15,342 nucleotides of DNA, taken from NCBI GenBank assembly GCA_023136985.1, contig JAGLQD010000148.1:1-15342 (forward strand). The letters are read 5' to 3'. Made by a program: the position numbers and the translations under genes. This stretch comes from Candidatus Sabulitectum sp. Lineage in GTDB: Bacteria; Fermentibacterota; Fermentibacteria; Fermentibacterales; JCC-6. Below are positions 1 to 6,602 of this stretch, piece by piece (the stretch's first letter is position 1; each line of letters opens with the position of its first letter). The notes beneath the pieces were generated by a model. The model had not been told where the DNA came from. It made no database searches and saw nothing but the letters and a program-made list of their open reading frames with translations.

Positions 1-1060
1 ACCCGGATACTGCATCCAGATCACCATCCTGATCCACATCAAACTGGAGTATGGAAAAGGGGCCGTTAAATTCAGGATCGATTACATGGTGCTCCCAGTT
101 TGTTGCAGTGCCGTCGGTATTCTCCCACCAGCACACTTCGCCGGAAGATTTGCTTATGCCACCGGCACTGAGTACATCAACATCGCCGTCCCCGTCAATA
201 TCACCAGCGTAAGCGCCTCGAGCATAGTACAGATCCTCACTTACAGAGTGCTCTGTCCATGTAGTTCCGGAGCCGTCAGCATTTTCATACCAGCGAACTG
301 CACCGTCCAGTTTGGCAGCGGAAAGAATGTCCCAGTCACCATCATTGTCAAAGTCAATCGGGTATACAGACATGGCACAATCAAAATCGGGGGCTATAAT
401 GTGTTTAGTCCAGGATGTACCTGATCCATTGTTTCTGTACCAGACCACCTGATCTCCACTTTTGGCGGATGCCACAACATCAATCATGCCATCTTCATCC
501 ATATCAACAACTGCAATTCCCTTTGCCCCGTCCAGGCTGTCGTCTATCATGTGTTCATTCCATGATGTGCCCAGGCCATCCAGGTTTTCCCACCATATGA
601 CCATATCTGCACCCATGGCTGTTCCCAGAATGTCATTGTCTCCATCATTGTCCACATCAGCACATACAGCTCCGAAGGCACCAGCAAGGTTTGAAGCAAC
701 AAGATGGGATTCCCATGAAATTCCATCATTCAGATTTTCCCACCAGAGAATTTTGTTGTCTACAAAAGAAGCTGCAAGAATGTCCATATCTCCATCCATG
801 TCAACATCCTCTGCATAGGCGCAGATGGAGTACATGGCACTTGCTTCGATTTCCGTAGCAGCATTGGTTAGCATGCCGGCTGAAAGAGAAAGAACCCCGG
901 GGGCTTCTGCGTACACAATTTCATCCGAATTGTTGAATGAGTTCAGCCATTCGGAAACCGGACCGGGTTCCCCGGAACCTCCTGACCAGTCGGTTTGATG
1001 GGCTGTATCAGCAAATACCGCTGTAACCATCAACAAAAGAATTGTCAACATGAATTTCAT
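1..1060 (-). CDS. Secreted FG-GAP/VCBS-repeat protein (3' part outside window)
   Basis: The frame is open from ATG at 1060 to the left edge, so 353 residues are visible and the C-terminus is missing. Residues 1-17 form a signal peptide (basic start, LTILLL core, cleavage likely after VFA). Then come six calcium-binding-type repeats of the form DxDxDGDxD, starting at about residues 85, 135, 186, 236, 287 and 341, a period of 50-54. Each is followed by a WWEN or WYEN strand and a short linker with TSW or TTW. This is the FG-GAP/VCBS pattern of extracellular beta-propellers. A GGAGG ribosome site at 1074-1078 lies inside the last codons of the upstream gene, whose stop is 2 nt away, so the two are translationally coupled. 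Function is unknown; a surface or secreted structural or adhesive role is an inference from the fold. The missing end may carry a T9SS sorting domain like its neighbour's. The alternative start is ATG at 1051. Confidence 0.88.
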   Translation of the reverse strand, partial: MKFMLTILLLMVTAVFADTAHQTDWSGGSGEPGPVSEWLNSFNNSDEIVYAEAPGVLSLSAGMLTNAATEIEASAMYSICAYAEDVDMDGDMDILAASFVDNKILWWENLNDGISWESHLVASNLAGAFGAVCADVDNDGDNDILGTAMGADMVIWWENLDGLGTSWNEHMIDDSLDGAKGIAVVDMDEDGMIDVVASAKSGDQVVWYRNNGSGTSWTKHIIAPDFDCAMSVYPIDFDNDGDWDILSAAKLDGAVRWYENADGSGTTWTEHSVSEDLYYARGAYAGDIDGDGDVDVLSAGGISKSSGEVCWWENTDGTATNWEHHVIDPEFNGPFSILQFDVDQDGDLDAVSG

Positions 1061-1062
1061 GA

Positions 1063-2313
1063 TCAGCGAAGACCTCCGATTATGGTGATCAGTTTTGATA
1101 CAGCTTCTGTTTCATTGGACAGTCGCAGTAGATAAACACCGGATGGGAACTCATCAACAGCAAATTGAATCGAATTCATGCCGCTGTGAAGCTCTCCAGT
1201 TCCAATGTTCTGAATCATACGGCCTGAAATATTGTAGAGGGAAGCATCGATCACTCCCGTCTGGTTCATATTGACTTCAATCGTGATCGATGAAGAGACT
1301 GGGTTCTGACAGACGGTGGAAGAAAGACCGTACCCGGTGTTGTCGCCGAAGGCTATACCGGTGGTGTAGGGCGACAGGAAGGCGAACAGGTATCCGCTCT
1401 CACCACGGCCAGCCAGGATGTCGGGGTATGTGTCTTGATTCCAGTCTGTTACAAATGGACTGGAGTTTAACTCAAGGAATATGTTTCCTGCATCAGATTG
1501 AAGACGTTCCGGGGCGGCAAACACCGGCGAAGAGACTGTTCCGGTGTTCTTGCAGAAATAGAGTCCCCCGGCTGTTTCTCCGTAAACTATATCTGTCAGG
1601 CCATCCTGATCCAGATCGTACAAACAAGGAGTACATCCGTAAGCACCAAAGGGCTCTCCGCCGCAGAGAACATCCACTCCAGCGGCAAGAATTGGATTAC
1701 CGGCACTTCCTGTGTTCAGGTAAAGTTTTATTGTGCTGCCCGTTTCCGGAGAAGCGAAGCCAACCAGGAGATCATTGAGAGAATCATTGTTCCAGTCAAA
1801 CACTGCCGGTGCTGAAACAAGACCTCCATTGATATACTCTCCGGCTGCCTGAAGATCATCCATTTCTGTAAGACTGTCTGCAGTCACTGCCATAAAGTAT
1901 TTGACATGTCCGTTGTGTTCGCCGACTATCAGGTCTGCGAGTCCATCGTCATTCCAATCCACAACCTGTGGATTCCTTGCTCCTGTTTTTGGTCAACAGT
2001 GTCCCTCTGTGTGTATGTCTTCTCCATCCGCCATGATTCTTGTGAAGCCTGTAAATACAGGGTTGGTGTTCGTGCCTGAATTCGGGTAGAACTGAATTGT
2101 ACCGACTTTGACGCTGTCGATTTCTTCCAGACAGGCTACAACAAGATCATTCAGCCCGTCTTGATTCCAGTCGTATACAAGAGGTGAAGCATTATAACCA
2201 GCTTCAAGCATTTCTCCGTCACAGTATATCTGAAATCCATCTCTGAATTGCGGGAAAGCATATGCAACCCCGGAAATTAACAGAATGATCAGGAAAATAG
2301 AACTATTTTTCAT
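1063..2313 (-). CDS. Secreted FG-GAP/VCBS protein with T9SS sorting domain and in-frame UGA (possible selenoprotein)
   Basis: Read through one UGA (1993-1995), this is a single 416-residue protein. A conventional reading splits it into a 106-residue N-terminal piece and a piece beginning at GTG 1962; both lie in the same frame with no shift. The start is ATG 2313 with AGGAG at 2320-2324, 6 nt upstream. Residues 1-19 form a signal peptide ending in VAYA. About five repeats follow, each built on [VL]xDWNxDGLxDL(I/V)VG, as in FG-GAP/VCBS proteins. The last ~80 residues (NPVSSS..., then a YNISGR motif, then a GVYLLRL strand) match a T9SS type A C-terminal sorting domain, so the protein is probably exported to the cell surface. 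The UGA is codon 107, directly after Cys106, inside repeat 2, and is followed by a SECIS-like hairpin. Readthrough as Sec is an inference; the alternative is a point nonsense mutation or a sequencing error. No catalytic function is recognised. Confidence 0.75.
1956..1974 (-). promoter_or_regulatory. SECIS-like hairpin downstream of the in-frame UGA
   Basis: On the mRNA strand this is AAUCCAC-AGGUU-GUGGAUU: a perfect 7-bp stem with a 5-nt loop whose second and third bases are G. The loop begins 29 nt from the first base of the UGA (UGA counted as 1-3). Bacterial SECIS elements are small hairpins a short distance 3' of the UGA with a conserved G near the start of the apical loop; the E. coli fdhF loop is AGGUCU, very close to this one. 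The other DWN-encoding repeats in the same gene, at about 1802, 1443 and 2172, do not form this hairpin. Because the stem also encodes the NPQVVDW segment, chance cannot be excluded. Confidence 0.45.
1993..1995 (-). other. In-frame UGA codon, candidate selenocysteine (Sec107)
   Basis: The codons around it on the minus strand read GGA CAC TGT TGA CCA AAA ACA, giving G-H-C-(UGA)-P-K-T. The frame on both sides encodes the same FG-GAP repeat, and the repeat is complete only if translation continues (C-UGA-PKTGARNPQVVDWNDDG). UGA serves as an ordinary stop elsewhere in the window (for example cpoB, clpP, clpX, engB, purA and rsmA), so a genome-wide UGA reassignment is not supported. Sec insertion or a nonsense mutation are the two live explanations. 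Confidence 0.5.
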
Positions 2314-2561
2314 ACACAACTCCTGTCCGGTATATGTCTAACAACCAGTACTCTCTACTGAAAATGTAATAATACATAATACCTATAGAATAAGTATAAA
2401 ATACCCGAAGAGCAAGAGGGAAACGTTTCATGACATCTGATTTGTGCCAGATCCAGCGACTTGCTGATTACTGTCGGAGTCAAATGGAACAATTTTGTGG
2501 CTTGGAATAGTATAGTAGCCATGCAGGTAGTCTTTTCAGGAAAGCGAAAGAGTGGTGTTCA
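2314..2561. promoter_or_regulatory. Divergent intergenic region holding promoters for both flanking transcripts
   Basis: These 248 bp separate the leftward FG-GAP genes from the rightward tolB operon, so promoters in both directions are expected here. An AT-rich stretch at about 2364-2402 would suit the leftward promoter; a weak reading on the minus strand is TTGCTC, 17 nt, then TATTCT. Near tolB the sequence TATAGT at 2511-2516 could be a -10, but no convincing -35 stands at 16-18 nt. A 10-bp perfect palindrome, GAAACGTTTC, lies at 2420-2429. I see no RNA gene or terminator in this stretch. Confidence 0.35.
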
Positions 2562-3731
2562 ATGAAGTATCTGGCGGTTGGGCTGATTCTGGTATTCAGT
2601 GCGTTTTCTTCCGAATTCATGCAGATGACCCCGGTTGGGAATGAGTGCATTCCTGTATCTGTTGAACTTGAAGGATGCAGGGACGCTTCAGATGCACTTG
2701 ACCAGCTGAAATTTGATATTGATTTTTCCGGCATACTTGAGACAGTGGACAGAGGTGAGGGCTATGCCCATGCCCGATGTGTTCTTTCTGGAGCAAGCGG
2801 GGACTACACTCTATCTGTGGATGTTGCCGGTTCCGAAGGTGAGATGCTTCTTAAAAAAGAATATTCAGGTTCATCCTGGGAACCTCTTATCCACAGATTT
2901 GCAGATGAGTTCGTATATCTGCTTTCCGGGGAACAGGGAATTGCTTCCACCGGTGTAGCATACATTTTAAGGCGTGACGGCGTTTACTCTTTAATGGTGC
3001 AGTCGCTTGACTCACGGGATCCCCAGGTGCTTATCAGTGATGGTGAGGTTATTACCACTCCAGCCTGGAGCCCTGACGGAGAAGACATAGCCTTCACTTC
3101 TTACCGGAACGGTCTGGGAGAGCTTTATCTCTATTCTTTTGAAAATTCCTCTGCGCGAAGAATCATTACAGGCGGATTGAATACCTCTCCTGCCTGGACT
3201 CCTGATTCAAGATACATTGCTTTCACCAGAAGCTTAAGCGGTAATTCAGATATACATCGGTTTGATACTGCCCTGGGGGATGTTCAGCGACTTACCGCCA
3301 GAGGCTCAATTGAAACATCCGCCTCATTCTCACCTACCGGTCAGCAGATGATCCTGACCAGTGACAGAGTAGGTTACCCTCAGCTTTACATTATGGATTC
3401 AGCCGGGGGGACTGCAGAAAGAGCCGGCTTTGCCCATGGTTACTGTGACAGTCCGTCATGGTCGCCCACAGGAGATAGAATTGCATATTGTGCCAGATCA
3501 AATGGTAATTTTCATATCTTCGTTATGAATACCGATGGAACTGATGTTAGACAGGTCACTGTTGAAGGCTCTCTTAACGAGGATCCGGTCTGGTCCCCCA
3601 CCGGTGGCCATCTTGCTTTCTCAAGTGACAGGGATGGGGTAAGATCTATTTATCTTCTTGAACTAAATAAATTGACAGTTTACAGGTTGTCCCATGGCAG
3701 TGAGAGCTACTGCGCAACATGGTCACCCTAG
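2562..3731 (+). CDS. tolB: Tol-Pal system periplasmic beta-propeller protein TolB
   Basis: TolB is the periplasmic partner of Pal in the Tol-Pal machine, which couples inner-membrane energy to outer-membrane constriction. The protein has 389 residues, slightly shorter than the usual ~430. Residues 1-17 are a signal peptide (MKYLAVGLILVFSAFSS). Residues ~28-125 form the N-terminal domain. From about residue 130 there are six PD40/WD40-like blades marked by PAWSPDG (167), AWTPD (211), ASFSPTG (254), PSWSPTG (298), PVWSPTG (342) and ATWSP (385), a period of about 43-44. Ending on WSP at the last blade resembles E. coli TolB, so the C-terminus is not truncated. Pal and a CpoB-like gene follow directly. 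The ribosome site is weak (GAGTGG at 2550-2555; AGGAAAG at 2538-2544 is rather far). The start is fixed by the signal peptide. It is the first gene of its operon. Confidence 0.93.
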   Translation: MKYLAVGLILVFSAFSSEFMQMTPVGNECIPVSVELEGCRDASDALDQLKFDIDFSGILETVDRGEGYAHARCVLSGASGDYTLSVDVAGSEGEMLLKKEYSGSSWEPLIHRFADEFVYLLSGEQGIASTGVAYILRRDGVYSLMVQSLDSRDPQVLISDGEVITTPAWSPDGEDIAFTSYRNGLGELYLYSFENSSARRIITGGLNTSPAWTPDSRYIAFTRSLSGNSDIHRFDTALGDVQRLTARGSIETSASFSPTGQQMILTSDRVGYPQLYIMDSAGGTAERAGFAHGYCDSPSWSPTGDRIAYCARSNGNFHIFVMNTDGTDVRQVTVEGSLNEDPVWSPTGGHLAFSSDRDGVRSIYLLELNKLTVYRLSHGSESYCATWSP

Positions 3732-3937
3732 TACCCTGTCGAGCAATAGCTGTCGTGTCCTGCTGGCTCTCCGTGCTACCGCTCGGGACGCACTCTGTTA
3801 GGGTCAAGTGGCTCTCCAGAGCCCCGGCTGTGTTACTGATTCAATTACATAGCGGTGCTATGCGCATAAACCAGTGCCTTGCCGAGACTCAGGATAGCTG
3901 CGCATTACATCGACACTTAATACCTGACAGGGTACTA
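3729..3937. mobile_element. MITE-like element with TA flanks and terminal inverted repeats (or structured RNA) between tolB and pal
   Basis: The element core is 3731-3935, bounded by GTACCCTGTC and GACAGGGTAC. It is flanked by TA at 3729-3730 and 3936-3937, so the visible inverted repeat is 13 bp (3728-3740 against 3926-3938). A second pairing segment, TGTCG 3751-3755 against CGACA 3911-3915, lies the same distance in from each end. A third, TCCTG 3758-3762 against CAGGA 3890-3894, follows. Inside are a direct repeat TGGCTCTCC (3764-3772 and 3809-3817), a hairpin at 3810-3823, a hairpin CATAGC-GGT-GCTATG (3848-3862) and the palindrome TATGCGCATA (3859-3868). Removing the core plus one TA leaves TAG, 20 nt with AGGAGG, then the pal ATG, a normal operon gap. 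TA duplication with inverted ends is typical of IS630/Tc1-type MITEs. No transposase is present. A conserved structured RNA is the alternative. Confidence 0.55.
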
Positions 3938-3946
3938 GATCATTCC

Positions 3947-3952
3947 AGGAGG
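3947..3952 (+). promoter_or_regulatory. Ribosome binding site deciding the pal start
   Basis: AGGAGG stands 6 nt before ATG 3959. It selects this start over an upstream in-frame ATG at 3719 that would add 80 non-homologous residues before the lipoprotein signal. Confidence 0.9.
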
Positions 3953-3958
3953 AATCCA

Positions 3959-4489
3959 ATGAAGAAAGCTGCACTATTCTTAATGTGCTGTCTGATAGTC
4001 GGCGTTGGTGCCGGTTGCAGACCTGATGATGTTATTGATGATCCGGATACTGACCCTGATTCCCTTGCATTTATTAATGATGATACCCTTAACGTAGGTG
4101 TCTGGGTGGACGACACAGTTGTAACCTACGCAGATCAGCTGGCAGATCATCAGCTGGTTCTGAACGATGTATTTTTCGATTACAATTCTGAGGACCTTTC
4201 ACCTGAGATGCTTCAGGCCCTTATGACTGACGCAGACTATGTACTGAATAATCAGGGCTTTAGACTGCTGCTTGAAGGCCACTGTGATGCCAGGGGAACA
4301 GTAGACTATAATCTTGCTCTGGGAGAAAGAAGAGCCCAGTCTGTATACGATTACCTGTCTAATTACGGGATACCCTCATCGAGAATTGAGACTGTCAGCT
4401 ATGGAAAAGAACGACCATTCGTTTCCGGCGAAGACGACTGGGCCCTTTCTCAGAACAGGCGCGTTCATCTGCGCGTTCTGCCGGAGTAA
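3959..4489 (+). CDS. pal: Peptidoglycan-associated lipoprotein Pal
   Basis: Pal is an outer-membrane lipoprotein that binds peptidoglycan and is moved by TolB and TolA during division. The protein has 176 residues. A lipoprotein signal runs to Cys20 (lipobox region VGAGC, slightly atypical at the -3 position). An acidic Asp-rich linker follows (about 23-60), then an OmpA-like domain from about 68 to the end. Within it are VFFDYNSEDLSPE, EGHCDARGTVDYN and LGERRAQSVYDYL, the standard Pal/OmpA peptidoglycan-binding motif; by position Asp110 and Arg125 are the expected diaminopimelate contacts. The start is set by a strong AGGAGG. It lies between tolB and cpoB and ends 3 nt before the next ATG. 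The 227-nt gap from tolB contains the inverted-repeat element, which may affect how much Pal is made relative to TolB. Confidence 0.95.
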   Translation: MKKAALFLMCCLIVGVGAGCRPDDVIDDPDTDPDSLAFINDDTLNVGVWVDDTVVTYADQLADHQLVLNDVFFDYNSEDLSPEMLQALMTDADYVLNNQGFRLLLEGHCDARGTVDYNLALGERRAQSVYDYLSNYGIPSSRIETVSYGKERPFVSGEDDWALSQNRRVHLRVLPE

Positions 4490-4492
4490 CAA

Positions 4493-5158
4493 ATGAAAAT
4501 TCTTATGCTGCCGGTAACGGCACTTATTCTGCTCACCGGCTGCTGGGGTGGTCAGTGGGTGCATTCTCCCGGAAGAGTTGAAGATATTGATGCACGAACT
4601 GAACAGATCACTTTCATGCTTGATTCTCTGAAAGAAGTCTCTGAGCAGAACGAGGTTCTTCTTCGGGCAATACAGGCTCAAGCCGGCATGAGAGGCGGAG
4701 ATCAGACACAAAATCTTCTTGAACTGGTTGACCAGTTGGAGAGAATGCTGAACACAAGAGGAACCTCCGGAGCAACTGCCCCATCTGCCAGTGTACAGAC
4801 AGCTTATGATGAGGCGTTCAGACAGTATCAACAGGGTGGTTATTCTGTGGCTGCTGAAGGTTTTTTCGAGGTTGCCATGGGAAGTCCTGATGCGGATGTT
4901 GCCGATGACGCTCTTTATTATCTGGCGCTCTGCCATCAGAGCCTTGGCGAAACTCACAGAGCAATTGAAGAATTGGCAGCTGTTTACTACAAATATCCAA
5001 TGTCAGAGAAGGCGGCTCCGGCACTTGCAAGAGCTGCTGCGATCTACAGTGCAAATTCTGCCTCAGCAGAGATGCACAGGCTTGAAACACTGATCCTTGA
5101 AAGCTATCCAAACAGTGAGGAAGCTCGTCTTATAGCAGGTAGAAGAGGCGGGAATTGA
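4493..5158 (+). CDS. cpoB: CpoB/YbgF-like TPR lipoprotein of the Tol-Pal cluster
   Basis: In E. coli CpoB (YbgF) links the Tol-Pal machine to peptidoglycan synthesis. The 221-residue product starts with a signal ending in the lipobox LLTGC (Cys17), so it is predicted to be lipid-anchored, whereas E. coli CpoB is soluble in the periplasm. Residues ~28-90 are a predicted coiled coil (RVEDIDARTEQITFMLDSL, then LLELVDQLERML), matching the trimerisation segment of the family. A low-complexity linker (GTSGATAPSAS) leads to TPR repeats from ~103 to 213 (AYDEAFRQYQQGGYSVAAEGF, ALYYLALCHQSLGETHRAIEEL). GGAG at 4483-4486, overlapping the end of pal, is its ribosome site, so expression is coupled to pal. 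It is the last gene before the tig promoter. Confidence 0.85.
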   Translation: MKILMLPVTALILLTGCWGGQWVHSPGRVEDIDARTEQITFMLDSLKEVSEQNEVLLRAIQAQAGMRGGDQTQNLLELVDQLERMLNTRGTSGATAPSASVQTAYDEAFRQYQQGGYSVAAEGFFEVAMGSPDADVADDALYYLALCHQSLGETHRAIEELAAVYYKYPMSEKAAPALARAAAIYSANSASAEMHRLETLILESYPNSEEARLIAGRRGGN

Positions 5159-5336
5159 GCTTCAAACCTGATCGCTTGGCAAATTGAAGAGAATTAGAGC
5201 ATAATACTGCGCTGAAGTTGGTATTTGATTTCCCGCTGAGGGAGCATGTAATTGCATGTCGAACAACTGGTTGCGCGTTTTGCAGCCGGTAACGGCTTTG
5301 TTGCGTTTTCGTAACAGCACAGAAAAAGAGGAAAGA
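5159..5336 (+). promoter_or_regulatory. tig leader region
   Basis: This 178-nt gap between cpoB and tig carries the promoter listed separately. It also holds a near-palindrome CATGTAATTGCATG at 5245-5258 (12 of 14 positions symmetric), which could be an operator or a start-site hairpin. A small hairpin AGCCG-GTAA-CGGCT is at 5284-5297, with a GNRA-type loop, and two copies of GTTGCG (5270-5275 and 5300-5305) surround it. I see no clear terminator after cpoB, so readthrough from the tol operon is possible. Confidence 0.4.
5176..5205 (+). promoter_or_regulatory. Sigma70-type promoter for the tig-clpP-clpX operon
   Basis: TTGGCA (5176-5181, 5 of 6 to TTGACA) is separated by 18 nt from CATAAT (5200-5205, 5 of 6 to TATAAT). 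It lies about 130 nt upstream of the tig start and just after the end of cpoB, where a new transcription unit would be expected to begin. Confidence 0.5.
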
Positions 5337-6602
5337 ATGGCCTACGAACTGATAAAAGAAGATGGAAACAAAAGAGTTATCCAGTTTACCATGGATGCTG
5401 CTGAGCTTAAGAAAGTTTTCAGGAAAGTAAAAAAAGACATATCCAAAGAGGTTAGCATCAAGGGCTTTCGTCCCGGGCATGTTCCAGACAGTATTATTGA
5501 AAAGAGATTCGGCAACATAATTCTGTCAGAGGTTGCAGAGGCTGCCCACAAGCAGCTTTCTGAAAATCTTTTCGATGAATTCGACTGGGTGCTCTCAGAT
5601 ACTGACCCTGAATTTGAGGGTGTTCTGCCGGTAGAGGGTGAAGACTATGTCTACACAACGACCTTCCACATATTTCTAACACCGGAACCTGTGGACTACA
5701 AGGAAATTAAGCTCACTGTACCTGCATACAGCAGGGAAAAAGCAGTAGAGGAAACAATTGAACATATCCGCAGTCAGTTCGTTACTTTCGAGGACACTGA
5801 TCAACCTTCTTCCCACGGGGATTTTGTTGCTCTTGAGTACCCTGATCCAGAGGACGAAAAGGGAGCAGATCCCAAGGTGTTAACTGCTGTTATCGGGCAG
5901 AACGATATGGGTCCTGGATTTGATGAGATGATAACCGGTGTAAAAGCCGGTGATGCTTTTACCATGCAGATGAAGGTGGAAAAGGGAGATGATCCAGGCC
6001 TCAAAGGTCCTGCACACACATTTACGGTAAAAGAAGTCAGGGTACATGCCCTGCCTGAACTGGATGATGAGTTTGCTTCAAAAGCAGGTGGATTCAAAAC
6101 AATGGAAGAATTCCAGCAGAAGATCATGGATGATGTTAACACCAGATTTGATTCCGAAATGAAAAGCTTTTCAGAGAGACAGGCAATAGATCATATGCTT
6201 GACAGCAATGTTTTCGATGTACCTGAATTTATGGTTGAGAACCTCACCAGTAATTATGTCAGCAGCATTGAAGACGGCGATTCCACTGAAGAGACAAGAA
6301 AAGCTGCTGCAGAGATGGCCGAAAGAAAAGTGAGAGAGTTTCTAATTCTTCGAGAGATCGCCATAAAGGAAAGTCTTGAAGTATCTGAAGACGACATTGA
6401 CAAAGCTGTTGCAGACGGAGACAGCAGGGCTTCCTATCTTGACAGGAACAGGAACGATAAGGCCCTGGAGTTTGTATTGAATTCAGCAGTAGTTGAAGAA
6501 AAGAAACAGGATGAGAACGAAGTTGAACCTGCGACCGTTCCATGGAAATGGGTTTCAGTTGATCCTTCAGAAGCAGAGGTCAGTAAAGAAGGAGAAGAGT
6601 AA
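5337..6602 (+). CDS. tig: Trigger factor (ribosome-associated chaperone and prolyl isomerase)
   Basis: Trigger factor binds the ribosome exit tunnel and shields nascent chains. The product has 421 residues (E. coli 432). The N-terminal ribosome-binding domain covers ~1-115 with the signature GFRPGHVP at 43-50, followed by IIEKRFGN. The FKBP-type isomerase domain lies at ~158-238 (HGDFVALEY, IGQNDMGPGFDEMITGVKAGD, HTFTVKEVR). The helical C-terminal domain fills the rest and ends in an acidic tail. The start at ATG 5337 has GAGG at 5328-5331 and gives the usual family N-terminus; the longer in-frame extension from 5256 does not fit the family. The stop codon TAA shares its last A with the clpP ATG. 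Confidence 0.95.
   Translation: MAYELIKEDGNKRVIQFTMDAAELKKVFRKVKKDISKEVSIKGFRPGHVPDSIIEKRFGNIILSEVAEAAHKQLSENLFDEFDWVLSDTDPEFEGVLPVEGEDYVYTTTFHIFLTPEPVDYKEIKLTVPAYSREKAVEETIEHIRSQFVTFEDTDQPSSHGDFVALEYPDPEDEKGADPKVLTAVIGQNDMGPGFDEMITGVKAGDAFTMQMKVEKGDDPGLKGPAHTFTVKEVRVHALPELDDEFASKAGGFKTMEEFQQKIMDDVNTRFDSEMKSFSERQAIDHMLDSNVFDVPEFMVENLTSNYVSSIEDGDSTEETRKAAAEMAERKVREFLILREIAIKESLEVSEDDIDKAVADGDSRASYLDRNRNDKALEFVLNSAVVEEKKQDENEVEPATVPWKWVSVDPSEAEVSKEGEE

Noticed and set aside
86..818. Plus-strand open frames opposite the partial FG-GAP gene
   Set aside because: They are antisense shadows; the minus frame is open across the whole stretch and encodes regular repeats and a signal peptide.
1063..1962. 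Separate gene starting at GTG 1962 downstream of the UGA
   Set aside because: The GTG is the second Val codon of a VVDWN repeat core, has no signal peptide or ribosome site, and lies in the same frame as the upstream piece; it is the continuation of one gene.
1993..1995. Genome-wide reassignment of UGA
   Set aside because: UGA ends many conserved genes here at the expected family length (clpP, clpX, engB, purA, rsmA), so UGA is a normal stop in this organism.
2431..2455. Sigma54 promoter on the minus strand (TGGCAC)
   Set aside because: The -24-like TGGCAC is present but no TTGC-type -12 element follows at the required spacing.
3728..3938. SRP RNA, 6S RNA or a known riboswitch in the tolB-pal gap
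   Set aside because: I could not find the SRP GGAAG-type conserved loop, a convincing 6S central bubble flanked by long helices, or any riboswitch core motif I recognise.
3719..3958. N-terminal extension of Pal from ATG 3719
   Set aside because: It overlaps the tolB end and runs through the inverted-repeat element, has no similarity to a known domain, and would bury the lipoprotein signal; AGGAGG before ATG 3959 marks the real start.
5284..5310. Rho-independent terminator after cpoB
   Set aside because: The AGCCG/CGGCT stem is only 5 bp and the following T-rich stretch is interrupted by G and C; it also lies downstream of the predicted tig promoter.
5256..5336. Upstream start for trigger factor
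   Set aside because: The extra 27 residues do not match the family N-terminus and cover the leader motifs; ATG 5337 has a suitable ribosome site.
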